DNA of 64,000 bases from JBCBJX01 sp964342855. Lineage in GTDB: Bacteria; Pseudomonadota; Alphaproteobacteria; Caulobacterales; Parvularculaceae. Positions within the stretch are counted from its first letter, which is position 1, and each line of letters begins with the position of its first letter. Shown here in pieces: positions 49,714 to 58,529 of the stretch. The translations under genes were made by a program, and so were the position numbers. Under the pieces are notes generated by a model that saw only the letters and a program-made list of their open reading frames with translations, ran no database searches and was not told the origin of the DNA. The DNA lies in NCBI GenBank assembly GCA_964342855.1, contig CAYFIB010000008.1, positions 1-64,000 of the forward strand. Direction: 5' to 3'.

Positions 49714-52323
49714 ATGCCCGAAAAGGCGGACAACGCGCGCGCGAGTGCAGAGGTCGTCGGCGAGCCGGGCAGGGCGGTCGGCACGACGGCTGTCGATGCG
49801 TGGACGACGGGCGGCGTCGGCGTCGCATTTTCCGTCGCCATCGGGGTCACGATCTTCGCCATTCTGGATCCGACGCGGGCGGGCGGGGCGGGCCTTGCGC
49901 TCGCCGCGGGCGTGGCCGCCGTCGCCTTGTTCCTGAGCGCCGGGGTGCTGACGCGGTCGGTATCGCCGTCGCTGCTGCTTGACGTGCTCGTCGGTCGTCG
50001 TCCGACCCCGGAAGGCGCCGGCGCTGCGCGTCTCGCCGGCGCCGGCACGCTGGCCGCGCTGGGCGTCGCCGATCGCGTTTTGGACGCCGATCCCGATGGC
50101 TGCCTCGTCACGCGCCGGGACGGCATTCTGGTTTATGCGAACCCGGCCTATTCCGCGCTTGCGCGCGCCGCCGGCGCATCCGGGCTTTCGGGGCTGCCGC
50201 CGCGCATCGACCGCCTTTTCGCGGGCGGCGGCGATGAATCCGCGCGCATCTTCAAGCTCTGCCGCGCGGCGCTTTCTGGGCAGTCGGAGCGGGCCATCGT
50301 CTCCATGGTGATGGGCGTCGAGGCGCCGCGCCTTCGTCGCTTTGAAATCTCGACGCGCCCCGTCCCGAAAAATGAGCAGCTGGCGTACTGGCGCGTGCGC
50401 GAACTCGCCATAGAAGAGGCGATCGATTCCCTTGCCTCAGCGTATGCGGACTTTCCGCGGCCCGTGGCGGCGGTCGAGAAGTCCGGTCGGTTCGCCTGGC
50501 TCAATCTTGAGGCTCGAAAGCTGTTCGGCGTTGACGCCTCGGAGCCCTTCACGCTGGAGCGCGCCGCGCTCGGAGATATCGAGGGGCTTCTGAAAAGCCT
50601 TTGGGCGATCGACAGTGAGGCGCGTCCGGCGCGCCTGCGCATTGCGGGCGGGCGCTCCGGCGAAGCACGCCTGCGACCGTTCCGTCGCGCCGGCGTCGGC
50701 GAGGGCGCCGTGTGCGTCGAATTTGATGTGGAAGCGCCGGATGAAACGCCCGCGAGCGAAGCGGGCTTCGTCGAGCAGATCGTGGAGGCGCCTTTTGGCG
50801 TCGCTGTCGTCGATGGCGATCTCACCAAGTCGCCGAAGATCGTGGAATGCAACCGCGCTTTCTCCGCGGTGTTCGGGATCGCCAGCAAAACGGCGGCGCT
50901 GTCTTCCGCCTTCGACGCGGCTGCGGTGCGGGATCTGGTCGCTGCTTCGAAACGCAAGTCCTCCGCCAAGCGGCCCGCCGCGGCTGCGACGACGGCCGTG
51001 ACGGTCGAAGGCGAGGAGCGGCACTTTCAACTCTTCCTGCGTCCCGGGCGCCGTCGTCGCGGGTCGTATGGCGGTCGGCGTCATGTGATTTACTCCGTAG
51101 ACATCACCGATCACAAGCGGATGGAGGACGCCTACGCGCAGGACCAGAAGCTGAAAGCCATCGGCCAGCTTGCCGGCGGCGTCGCGCACGACTTCAACAA
51201 CATGCTTCAGGTCGTGCTCGGGAACTGCGAAATCCTGATGCGCCGCCACGCCGCGGGCGACCCGGATCACGCTGATCTCGTTCTCATCCAGCAGAACGCT
51301 CAACGTGCGGCGAACCTGACCTCCAAGCTCCTCGCGTTCTCGCGCAAGCAGACCCTGCGCACCGAGGTGATCGCCATCGCCGACGTGTTGCGCGACTTCA
51401 CGCCGTTCCTGAACCGGACGCTGACGGAGAAGGTGCGCCTGAAAATCGAGCACGGTCGGACCGCGCCCACCATCAAGGCCGACAAGAACCAGCTTGAAGT
51501 CGTCATCATGAACCTCGCGGTCAATGCGCGCGACGCCATGGCCGACGGCGGGGAGTTGTCCATCCGTACCGGGATGGCGAGTGCAGAAGACACCGCGAAG
51601 CTCGGCCTCGCGGAAGAAACGCATCTGGTCATCGAGGTCGCCGACACGGGGCCGGGCGTCCCGCCGGAGATTATCGACAAGATTTTCGATCCCTATTTCA
51701 CGACCAAGCCGGTCGGCAAGGGAACCGGCCTCGGGCTGGCGACCGTGCATGGCGTCGTCGGGCAAATGGGCGGACGGGTCTTTCTGGAGAGCGAACCGGG
51801 CGCCGGGGCGACGTTCCGGATTTATTTGCCGGAATACGTTGACGATACCGGGACGGATGCGGACGACCAGCAACGCATCGCAGACGCGGGACCGAAAAAA
51901 CCGGCCGCTGAGGCGGATCTGACCGGCGATGCACGGATTCTGGTCGTGGAAGACGAAGAGGCCGTTCGGGCCTTCGTCGTCCGCGCGCTCGCCATGTGCG
52001 GCTATACGGTCGATCAGGCCGAAGACGGTATAGATGCGCTGGATGTCGTCAAGGATCGTCCGGGTGAGTATGATCTCGTTCTGACCGACGTGATGATGCC
52101 CGATCTCGATGGTCCGGGGTTCGTCGTGAAGGCGGGCGACGCCCTCAAGGGCGCAAAGATCATCTTTATGTCCGGGTACGCAGAAGCCGAGGCCGGGGAA
52201 ACACTTGCAGCCGTTCCGGATGCAACGTTTCTGAAGAAGCCATTCACGCTTAAATCAGTCGCTCAGGCGGTGAAGGAAGCGCTTGGCGCGCCTGCTGAAA
52301 CTGACGTTAGTTCGACCGATTAG
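49714..52323 (+). CDS. cckA: Hybrid histidine kinase / response regulator, CckA-like
   Basis: An 869-residue hybrid kinase. Two membrane helices (about residues 30-85) lead into PAS-like regions (from about 115 and 360). The phosphoacceptor His492 lies in GGVAHDFNNML, the ATP-binding domain has NLAVNARDAM and GTGLGLATVHG, and a C-terminal receiver domain has Asp792 (LTDVMMPDLDG). The layout and the ANLTSKLLAFSRKQ stretch match CckA, which controls CtrA through ChpT in alphaproteobacteria. chpT and ctrA are not in this window. Confidence 0.85.
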   Translation: MPEKADNARASAEVVGEPGRAVGTTAVDAWTTGGVGVAFSVAIGVTIFAILDPTRAGGAGLALAAGVAAVALFLSAGVLTRSVSPSLLLDVLVGRRPTPEGAGAARLAGAGTLAALGVADRVLDADPDGCLVTRRDGILVYANPAYSALARAAGASGLSGLPPRIDRLFAGGGDESARIFKLCRAALSGQSERAIVSMVMGVEAPRLRRFEISTRPVPKNEQLAYWRVRELAIEEAIDSLASAYADFPRPVAAVEKSGRFAWLNLEARKLFGVDASEPFTLERAALGDIEGLLKSLWAIDSEARPARLRIAGGRSGEARLRPFRRAGVGEGAVCVEFDVEAPDETPASEAGFVEQIVEAPFGVAVVDGDLTKSPKIVECNRAFSAVFGIASKTAALSSAFDAAAVRDLVAASKRKSSAKRPAAAATTAVTVEGEERHFQLFLRPGRRRRGSYGGRRHVIYSVDITDHKRMEDAYAQDQKLKAIGQLAGGVAHDFNNMLQVVLGNCEILMRRHAAGDPDHADLVLIQQNAQRAANLTSKLLAFSRKQTLRTEVIAIADVLRDFTPFLNRTLTEKVRLKIEHGRTAPTIKADKNQLEVVIMNLAVNARDAMADGGELSIRTGMASAEDTAKLGLAEETHLVIEVADTGPGVPPEIIDKIFDPYFTTKPVGKGTGLGLATVHGVVGQMGGRVFLESEPGAGATFRIYLPEYVDDTGTDADDQQRIADAGPKKPAAEADLTGDARILVVEDEEAVRAFVVRALAMCGYTVDQAEDGIDALDVVKDRPGEYDLVLTDVMMPDLDGPGFVVKAGDALKGAKIIFMSGYAEAEAGETLAAVPDATFLKKPFTLKSVAQAVKEALGAPAETDVSSTD

Positions 52324-52670
52324 GCCGAACGGCGCGCATCCGTTCCTACAGGTGCGTTTCCGAATGCGTCCGCGCGCGCGTGACTATTCAGCTCCTCGTT
52401 CAGGAACTTCAGGAGCGTGCCGGTCGCTTCGAGGTCGATTGAGTGATAAACGCGCCGACCTTCACGACGTGTTCGCGTCAGACCCGCGCGGACGAGAGCG
52501 CTCAGGTGCGATGACATCAGGTTTTGCCGAACGCCCAGGCGCTCCGCAATTTCTGTCGCAGGAACACCCTCCGAGCCGCTTTTAATCAGCATGCGTAGCA
52601 CGTTCAGTCTCGTCTCCTGAGCGAGGGCGGATAACTGATCGACAGCGCGGGAAACGTCCAAGCTCGACAT
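52320..52670 (-). CDS. ArsR-family regulator without cysteines
   Basis: A 116-residue winged-helix repressor that reads QETRLNVLRMLIKSGSEGVPATEIAERLG, nearly the same as the regulator at 34 kb. The C-terminal cysteine cluster of that paralog is absent (no Cys in the protein), so a metal ligand is unlikely. Its stop overlaps the cckA stop within TTAG. It has no clear ribosome site, and a palindromic GAGTACTC at 52675-52682 lies just upstream of the start as a possible autoregulatory site. Confidence 0.82.
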   Translation of the reverse strand: MSSLDVSRAVDQLSALAQETRLNVLRMLIKSGSEGVPATEIAERLGVRQNLMSSHLSALVRAGLTRTRREGRRVYHSIDLEATGTLLKFLNEELNSHARADAFGNAPVGTDARRSA

Positions 52671-52942
52671 GACTGAGTACTCTGTTTTCTATTCAACGAA
52701 TCAAGATTGGACCGTGCATGAGGGGGGTCCTGAGGAACCGCACGTTAATTGGACGGATTCGTCCATAGGAAAGGGACACGATTTCACTCAATATCCACGG
52801 TACTAGAGCGATTGTGATATTTGATGCTGTAGATTGGCGCTCTGTGTGCGCCTTTTCCGTCGCGTCAACATACGGCGCAGCAGTTTCGCACACGGCGCTC
52901 GTGTGGTTAATTCCTGTTTGGGACAACCGCAGGACCGAACTC
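52671..52942. other. AT-richer intergenic region with hairpins
   Basis: The divergent control region between arsR and the M48 protease gene. It holds GGACG-GATT-CGTCC (52751-52764) and the GAGTACTC palindrome. Base composition is visibly lower in GC than its surroundings. An open frame runs through it into the protease, but lacks a ribosome site before 52943. Confidence 0.45.
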
Positions 52943-53722
52943 ATGAAACGACCGACCATCGAATTAAGCCGCCGCGAAATTCTGCGCGGGCTGGCCAGCG
53001 GCGCTATCGTGGTCACGGTCTCGGGTTGCGTTTACAATGAAGAGCTTGGTCGCAGTCAGCTGCTGGTAGTCAGCGACGGACAGATTTCTCAGCTCGCCGT
53101 GCAGGCTTGGGAGCAGCAGAAGCAGGCCGAAAAGATCTCGACTGATCCGAAATACACGACGCGACTTGATAGGGTCGCCCAGCGGGTTCTGCGGGCCGCC
53201 GGCGAGAGCCCGTTTGAGTGGGAATATAAGGTGTTTGAGAGCGATGCGTTGAACGCGTTCGCCTTGCCGGGAAACAAGATTGGTTTCTACACGGGCATTC
53301 TCGACATCATGGAAAACGACGATCAGATCGCCGTCGTCATGGGCCATGAAGTGGGACACGTCCGCTTCCGGCATTCCTCCGAGCGCTATAGCCAGTCTTC
53401 GTTCGCGGGACTCGGCGCGCAGGTCGTCGAGAAAGTCGCCGGCGGAGAAGGGGCGTCGACATCCGCCCAACTCGCGGGTTTCTTCGGCATGAAAGCAGTG
53501 GAGCTCGGCTACCTCCTGCCGTTTTCCAGAAAGCATGAGCTAGAAGCGGACAAATTCGGGCTTCGGGTGATGAACCAGGCTGGCTACGATCCGCAGCAAG
53601 CTCTCGTATTCTGGCGAAAAATGGCGGCGGGCGGATCATCGACGCCGGAGTTCTTCTCGACCCATCCGTCCGATGAAACGCGGATCGCGCAGCTGCAACG
53701 GGAGATCGCGCTCCTGCCGTAA
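52943..53722 (+). CDS. M48-family metalloprotease lipoprotein
   Basis: A 259-residue zinc peptidase. The N-terminus has SRREILRGLASG, a twin-arginine-like signal, ending in lipobox VSGC (Cys29). The zinc site is HEVGH (His135, Glu136, His139) plus the glutamate in KHELEADKFG, the M48 pattern of BepA/LoiP-type quality-control proteases. It would face the periplasm, tethered by lipid. The ATG at 52943 has AGGAC upstream. Confidence 0.88.
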   Translation: MKRPTIELSRREILRGLASGAIVVTVSGCVYNEELGRSQLLVVSDGQISQLAVQAWEQQKQAEKISTDPKYTTRLDRVAQRVLRAAGESPFEWEYKVFESDALNAFALPGNKIGFYTGILDIMENDDQIAVVMGHEVGHVRFRHSSERYSQSSFAGLGAQVVEKVAGGEGASTSAQLAGFFGMKAVELGYLLPFSRKHELEADKFGLRVMNQAGYDPQQALVFWRKMAAGGSSTPEFFSTHPSDETRIAQLQREIALLP

Positions 53723-53820
53723 GCGCGCCGCCGAGAGCGAAGTCCGCTGCACTCGTGACTACACGCCTTATTCAGCGTCTAGGAGCGCCAAATCCAATTT
53801 TCGGCGCGTGACTGGAAGAA

Positions 53821-53897
53821 TGGTACCGCCTCCCCGGTTCGAACGGGGGACCTCTTGATCCACAATCAAGCGCTCTAACCGACTGAGCTAAGGCGGC
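53821..53897 (-). tRNA. tRNA-His (anticodon GTG), alphaproteobacterial type
   Basis: A 77-base gene including CCA. Anticodon loop TTGTGGA with GTG and stem CTTGA/TCAAG; T-arm CCCCG/CGGGG around TTCGAAC. The acceptor stem GCCGCCT against AGGCGGT gives G1 opposite U72, followed by A73. Although the genomic base before G1 is a G, it cannot pair with A73. This is the derived identity set known from Caulobacter-type alphaproteobacteria. 53898-54081 holds no gene. Confidence 0.95.
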
Positions 53898-54081
53898 CCG
53901 GCCGCGGCCTAGGGGCTCGCGGAAGAGGGGAGGCTATAGCAGCGGGGGGCGCCCGCGCCAAGCCTCGCCTGAGGAGACTTTCTTCAGCGCCTCTTGCCGC
54001 GAAAGCGCCTCCCCGGTTTCACGGTTCGTAACAGGCGCGCTGGGAAATCTGGAGCCATTTTCGCCCTGACGGACGAACTGC

Positions 54082-55098
54082 TCACGACGTAAATGGCTCC
54101 AGGGTCTGGTCGATGCGCCCGAAGATCGAGCGGCCGTCGGGGGCCGCCATTTCGATGGCGACGCGGTCGCCGAAACGCATGAAGGGCGTGGTCGCGGCGC
54201 CGGTTTCGATGGTCTCGATCATGCGGATTTCGGCGATGCAGGAATAGCCGACGCCGCCTTCCGAGATCGGCTTTCCGGGGCCGCCGTCCAGCTTGTTGGA
54301 GACCGTGCCGGAGCCGATGATCGAGCCCGCGCACAGGGGCCGCGTCTTCGCGGCGTGGGCGATGAGGCGGCCGAAATCGAAGGTCATGTCGACGCCCGCG
54401 TCCGCGGCGCCAAAGGGTGCGCCGTTGAACTCGACTTTCAGGGGCAGGTGGAGTTTTCCCTCGCGCCAGGCCTCGCCCAACTCGTCCGGCGTCACGGCGC
54501 AAGGGCTGAAGGCGCTGGAGGGTTTCGACTGGAAGAAGCCGAAGCCTTTGCCGAGCTCCGCCGGGATGAGGCCGCGCAGCGAAACATCGTTCACCAGCAT
54601 GACGAGGCGCACGCGCTTGAGAGCTTCCTCCGGGCTGACGCCCATGGGCGTGTCGTCGACGATGACGGCGACCTCGCCTTCCATATCGACGCCCCAGCCC
54701 TCGTCCGTCGGCATCAGAATCGGGTCGCGCGGGCCGAGAAACGCGTCCGAACCGCCCTGGTACATGAGCGGATCCTCCCAGAAGCTCGTCGGCATCTCCG
54801 CGCCGCGGGCCTTACGTACGAGCTCGACGTGGTTGACGTAAGCAGAACCATCCGCCCACTGATAGGCGCGCGGCAGCGGCGAGTGGCAGGCGCCCTCGTC
54901 GAACGCCTCGCCCGCACTCGGGTTCGCTTCCAGTCGCTCGGCGATCTCGCGAAGAGCGGGCTCCGAGCGCGCCCAGTCGTCGAGCGCGGCCTGCAGGGTC
55001 GGCGCGGCGTCTTCGGCGCTGAGGGCGCGGGTGAGATCTTTCGAAACGACGACGAGGCGGCCGTCGCGGGTTCCGTTCTTCAGGGTGGCGAGTTTCAT
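54082..55098 (-). CDS. Fumarylacetoacetate hydrolase family protein
   Basis: A 338-residue FAH-fold enzyme. MEGEVAVIVDD, AELGKGFGFFQSKPSSAFSP and SGTVSNKLDGG follow the long FAH proteins of aromatic catabolism, with an acidic metal site at the first. With hppD and a VOC gene just upstream, it probably performs the last step of tyrosine/homogentisate breakdown (fumarylacetoacetate to fumarate and acetoacetate). GGAG precedes the ATG at 55098; an open extension of 32 codons is rejected. Confidence 0.88.
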   Translation of the reverse strand: MKLATLKNGTRDGRLVVVSKDLTRALSAEDAAPTLQAALDDWARSEPALREIAERLEANPSAGEAFDEGACHSPLPRAYQWADGSAYVNHVELVRKARGAEMPTSFWEDPLMYQGGSDAFLGPRDPILMPTDEGWGVDMEGEVAVIVDDTPMGVSPEEALKRVRLVMLVNDVSLRGLIPAELGKGFGFFQSKPSSAFSPCAVTPDELGEAWREGKLHLPLKVEFNGAPFGAADAGVDMTFDFGRLIAHAAKTRPLCAGSIIGSGTVSNKLDGGPGKPISEGGVGYSCIAEIRMIETIETGAATTPFMRFGDRVAIEMAAPDGRSIFGRIDQTLEPFTS

Positions 55099-55120
55099 CA
55101 GCGCTCCGGTCGGTTTCTCA

Positions 55121-55672
55121 TCAGCCCTTGCGGGCTTCTTCGTGCAGCCACGCCGCGTGGCGCGGGGCTTTTTTCGTGCGCGACCATTCCTCAAGCATAT
55201 CGGGTGCGACGCGGTTCAGCTCCGCCATCTGCTCCGGCGTGCCCGTATCGCAGGCGAGCTCCACGCGATGGCCGTTCGGGTCGAAGAAATAGATCGATTT
55301 GAAGATGCCGTGATTGGTAGGCCCGAGCACGTCGAGGCCGTGCTCCTCGGCGCGCGCTTTGGCGTCGAGCAGCTCGTCCATCGTCTTCACGCGGAAGGCG
55401 ATGTGCTGAACCCATTCCGGCGTGTTTCCATCCCGGCCCATCTCCGGCTGCTCGGGCAGCTCGAAGAAGGCGAGCACGTTCCCGTTCCCGGCGTCGAGAA
55501 AGACGTGCATGTACGGATCATAAGCGCCTGTCGAAGGCACATGGTCCTCGGCGATGGCGAGTTGAAAGCCCATGCCGAGGACGTTCTGGTAGAACGTCAC
55601 CGTCTCCTTGGCGTCTCTGCACCGATAGGCGACGTGGTGGACGCCGGCGAGCGCGAAGGGGGCGCCCGCCAT
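55121..55672 (-). CDS. VOC (glyoxalase/dioxygenase fold) protein in the tyrosine operon
   Basis: A 183-residue vicinal oxygen chelate protein. GVHHVAYRCRDAKETVTFYQNVLGM opens the fold; HIAFRV and FFDPNGHRVEL supply further metal-binding positions. It lies between hppD and the FAH gene, and its start overlaps the hppD stop by one base (TAATG). A role in the same pathway is likely, but the reaction is unknown. No homogentisate dioxygenase is in the window. Confidence 0.82.
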   Translation of the reverse strand: MAGAPFALAGVHHVAYRCRDAKETVTFYQNVLGMGFQLAIAEDHVPSTGAYDPYMHVFLDAGNGNVLAFFELPEQPEMGRDGNTPEWVQHIAFRVKTMDELLDAKARAEEHGLDVLGPTNHGIFKSIYFFDPNGHRVELACDTGTPEQMAELNRVAPDMLEEWSRTKKAPRHAAWLHEEARKG

Positions 55673-56754
55673 TACGCCGGCTCCTCGACTTTCAGGGCGC
55701 CGCGGCGAATCTGGTCGCGCTCCATGGATTCAAAGAGCGCTTTGAAGTTGCCTTCGCCGAAGCCGTCATCGCCCTTGCGCTGGATGAACTCGAAAAAAAC
55801 CGGGCCGACCATGGTTTCGGAGAAGATCTGCAGGAGGAGGCGGGGCTGCCCGTCCGTGGTCCCGTCCATCAGAATGCCGCGGGTCTGGAGCGCGTCGACG
55901 TTCTCGCCGTGGTTCGGCAGACGGTCGGCGAGCATTTCGTAATAGGTCGCGGGCGGCGCGGTCATGAACGGCACGCCGAGCGCTTTCAGCCGGTCCCAGC
56001 AGGCGATGAGGTCTGGGCAGGAAAAGGCGATATGCTGAATGCCTTCGCCGTTGAAGGCCTTCAGGAACTCCTCGATCTGGCCCTTGCCGCCTTCGCCTTC
56101 TTCATTGAGGGGGATGCGGATCTTGCCGTCCGGCGCCGTCAGCGCCTTAGAGGTGAGGCCGGTGTATTCGCCCTTGATGTCAAAGAAGCGGATCTCTTTG
56201 AAATTGAAGAGCGTCTCGTAGTAGTCGGCCCAATAGGCCATGCGGCCGTTATAGACATTGTGCGTGAGGTGATCGATCACCTCGAAGCCTGCGCCTTGCG
56301 GGTGTCTATCGACGCCCGGCAGGTATTCGAAGTCAATATCATAGATGGAAAGATCATCCCCGTACCGATCGACGAGATAGACGATGGCGCCGCCGATGCC
56401 GCGGATGGCGGGCAAGCGAAGCTCCATGGGCCCCGTTTTCACCTCGACCGGTTCAGCGCCCTTGGCGATCAGGTGCTCATAGGCCTTGCGCGCGTCCTTG
56501 ACGCGGAACGCCATGCCGCAGGCGGAGGGTCCGTGCTCGCGCGCGAAGAACCAGGCGGCGGAACGCGGCTCATAGTTCGCGATGAGATTGATGTCGCCCT
56601 GACGCCAGAGATGGACGTCCTTGGTGCGGTGGCTCGCGATTTTGGTGAAACCGATGGTCTCGAAAACCGGCTCCAGGACGCCTTTTTCCGGAGCGGAGAA
56701 TTCAATGAACTCGAAGCCGTCGAGGCCGGCTGGATTCTCGAACAAATCGGCCAT
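55672..56754 (-). CDS. hppD: 4-hydroxyphenylpyruvate dioxygenase
   Basis: A 360-residue iron enzyme that converts 4-hydroxyphenylpyruvate to homogentisate. The iron ligands are His162 (DHLTHNV), His241 (IQHIAFSC) and Glu322 (FFEFIQR). The C-terminal FIQRKGDDGFGEGNFKALFESME is the family signature. AGGAGACG precedes the ATG at 56754, and the frame beyond is rejected. First gene of the hppD-VOC-FAH operon, preceded by a palindromic operator. Confidence 0.96.
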   Translation of the reverse strand: MADLFENPAGLDGFEFIEFSAPEKGVLEPVFETIGFTKIASHRTKDVHLWRQGDINLIANYEPRSAAWFFAREHGPSACGMAFRVKDARKAYEHLIAKGAEPVEVKTGPMELRLPAIRGIGGAIVYLVDRYGDDLSIYDIDFEYLPGVDRHPQGAGFEVIDHLTHNVYNGRMAYWADYYETLFNFKEIRFFDIKGEYTGLTSKALTAPDGKIRIPLNEEGEGGKGQIEEFLKAFNGEGIQHIAFSCPDLIACWDRLKALGVPFMTAPPATYYEMLADRLPNHGENVDALQTRGILMDGTTDGQPRLLLQIFSETMVGPVFFEFIQRKGDDGFGEGNFKALFESMERDQIRRGALKVEEPA

Positions 56755-56785
56755 AATCGCGTCTCCTGCTGTTTCTGGCGGAATA

Positions 56786-56801
56786 AGTTCCATTTGAAAC
56801 T
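56786..56801. promoter_or_regulatory. Probable MarR-type operator between hppD and the regulator gene
   Basis: AGTTCCA-TT-TGAAACT: 7-base arms with a 2-base centre and a single mismatch. It lies 32 bp upstream of the hppD start and 52 bp upstream of the divergent MarR start, the position expected for a shared operator repressing hppD and autoregulating the MarR gene. Confidence 0.6.
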
Positions 56802-56852
56802 AAATGCCGGCGCGTGACAAGGACGCGCGGCTGCGCTCACCCTTCTGAGACT

Positions 56853-57311
56853 ATGTCCCAAGACCGCGAACTCAACCTGTCTGAATTTCTGCCGTACCGC
56901 TTCTCGGTGCTCTCCAACACGATCTCGGAAAGCATCGCCCGCCGATATCGCAATGAATTCGGGCTTTCCGTACCTCAATGGCGGGTCATGGCGGTGCTCG
57001 CGCAGGCGCCGGGGCTTACAGCAAAAGCCGTGGGCGAACGCACGGCGATGGACAAGGTGGCGGTCAGTCGTGCGGTTTCAGCTCTCGTTGATGCGGGGCA
57101 TGTCGAACGCAGGACCACGGAGCATGACGCCCGTTCCAGCGCTCTGACGCTGACGGAAGGGGGCGAGGCCATCTACGAAAAGGTCGCCCCGCTGGCGCTC
57201 GCGTTTGAGCGTGATCTCATCGCGGCGCTGAGGCCGGATGACAAAAAGGTGTTGGATGGGTTGATGGAGGCGCTGGCGCGCGCCCTCAGTCCGGATCGCC
57301 CGCTCTGGTGA
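56853..57311 (+). CDS. MarR-family regulator of tyrosine catabolism
   Basis: A 152-residue winged-helix regulator. LSVPQWRVMAVLAQAPGLTAKAVGERTAMDKVAVSRAVSALVDAGHVERR is the typical MarR DNA-binding core. Divergent from hppD with a palindrome in between, it probably senses an aromatic intermediate such as homogentisate or 4-hydroxyphenylpyruvate, as related hppD-linked MarR proteins do. The ribosome site is weak; an open extension of 13 codons upstream would cover part of the operator region. Confidence 0.85.
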   Translation: MSQDRELNLSEFLPYRFSVLSNTISESIARRYRNEFGLSVPQWRVMAVLAQAPGLTAKAVGERTAMDKVAVSRAVSALVDAGHVERRTTEHDARSSALTLTEGGEAIYEKVAPLALAFERDLIAALRPDDKKVLDGLMEALARALSPDRPLW

Positions 57312-57314
57312 GCC

Positions 57315-58529
57315 TCACGCGACCTGGCGGGCCAGCGCGCACTGGGACCAGATTTCAGAAAGCGCCGAGACCAGCCGATCAATCTCCGCATCCGTGTGCA
57401 CCGGGGAGGGCGTGATGCGCAGGCGCTCGGTTCCCTTCGGCACGGTCGGGTAGTTGATGGGCTGAACATAGATGCCGTGATTGGTCATCAGCCAGTCCGA
57501 AATCATCCGGCATTTCACCGGGTCTTTCACCATCACCGGCACGATATGGCTCGGGTTCTCCAGCGTCGGGATGCCGATGGCGCGGAGCTTCGCGCGAACT
57601 TTGGCGACCGCCGCTTGATGAGCCTCGCGTTCGGCGGAGCTTTCCTTCAGATGGCGGATAGACGCCTCAGCGCCCGCGGCGATGGCCGGCGGCAGCGCCG
57701 TCGTGAAGATGAAGCCGGATGCGAACGAGCGAATGAAGTCGCAGAGTTTCGCCGACGCGGCGATATAGCCGCCGACGACGCCATAAGCCTTGCCAAGGGT
57801 GCCTTCGATCACCGTCAGGCGGTCCATCAACCCGCGCGCTTCCGCAACGCCGCCGCCGCGCGGACCATAGAGGCCGACGGCGTGGACTTCGTCGATATAG
57901 GTCATCGCGCCGAATTCATCCGCGACGTCGCAGATTTCCTCGATCGGCGCGATGTCGCCGTCCATGGAGTAGACGCTTTCGAACGCCACGAGTTTCGGCG
58001 CTTGCGGATCATCGGCGGCCATCAGTCGGCGGAGGTCTTCAACGTCGTTGTGCTTGAAAATCCGCTTCTGGGCGCGTGAATGGCGGACGCCTTCGATCAT
58101 GGAGGCGTGGTTCAGCGCGTCGGAATAAACGATGCAGCCCGGAAGGCGCGCGGCGAGGGTGCCTAGCGCCGCCCAGTTTGAGACGTAGCCGGAGGTGAAC
58201 AGGAGGGCCGCCTCCTTGCCGTGCAGGTCGGCGAGCTCGCGCTCCAGCCGGACATGGTAGTGCGTGGTGCCGGAGATGTTGCGCGTGCCGCCGGCGCCGG
58301 CGCCGGTGGCGTCGATCGCCTCGTGCATGGCGGCGAGCACTTTCGGATGTTGGCCCATGCCGAGGTAGTCATTGGAGCACCAGACCGTGACGTCACGGAC
58401 GCCTTCGGAGGCGAAATTGCGTGCGCGCGGAAAGGCGCCCGCTTCGCGCTGAAGCTCAGCGAAGTAGCGGTAGTTGCCTTCCTTGCGCAGGGCGTCGAGC
58501 TCGCCCTCGAAAAACGCCTCGAAATCCAA
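57315..58529 (-). CDS. hemA: 5-aminolevulinate synthase
   Basis: A 404-residue PLP enzyme joining glycine and succinyl-CoA, the C4 (Shemin) route to heme. The PLP lysine is Lys247 in EGTLGKAYGVVGGY; SNDYLGMGQHPKVL and GAGAGGTRNISGTTHYHVRLE are family signatures. This pathway is nearly confined to alphaproteobacteria among bacteria. Convergent with the MarR gene (3-bp gap) and divergent from hemC. Confidence 0.97.
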   Translation of the reverse strand: MDFEAFFEGELDALRKEGNYRYFAELQREAGAFPRARNFASEGVRDVTVWCSNDYLGMGQHPKVLAAMHEAIDATGAGAGGTRNISGTTHYHVRLERELADLHGKEAALLFTSGYVSNWAALGTLAARLPGCIVYSDALNHASMIEGVRHSRAQKRIFKHNDVEDLRRLMAADDPQAPKLVAFESVYSMDGDIAPIEEICDVADEFGAMTYIDEVHAVGLYGPRGGGVAEARGLMDRLTVIEGTLGKAYGVVGGYIAASAKLCDFIRSFASGFIFTTALPPAIAAGAEASIRHLKESSAEREAHQAAVAKVRAKLRAIGIPTLENPSHIVPVMVKDPVKCRMISDWLMTNHGIYVQPINYPTVPKGTERLRITPSPVHTDAEIDRLVSALSEIWSQCALARQVA

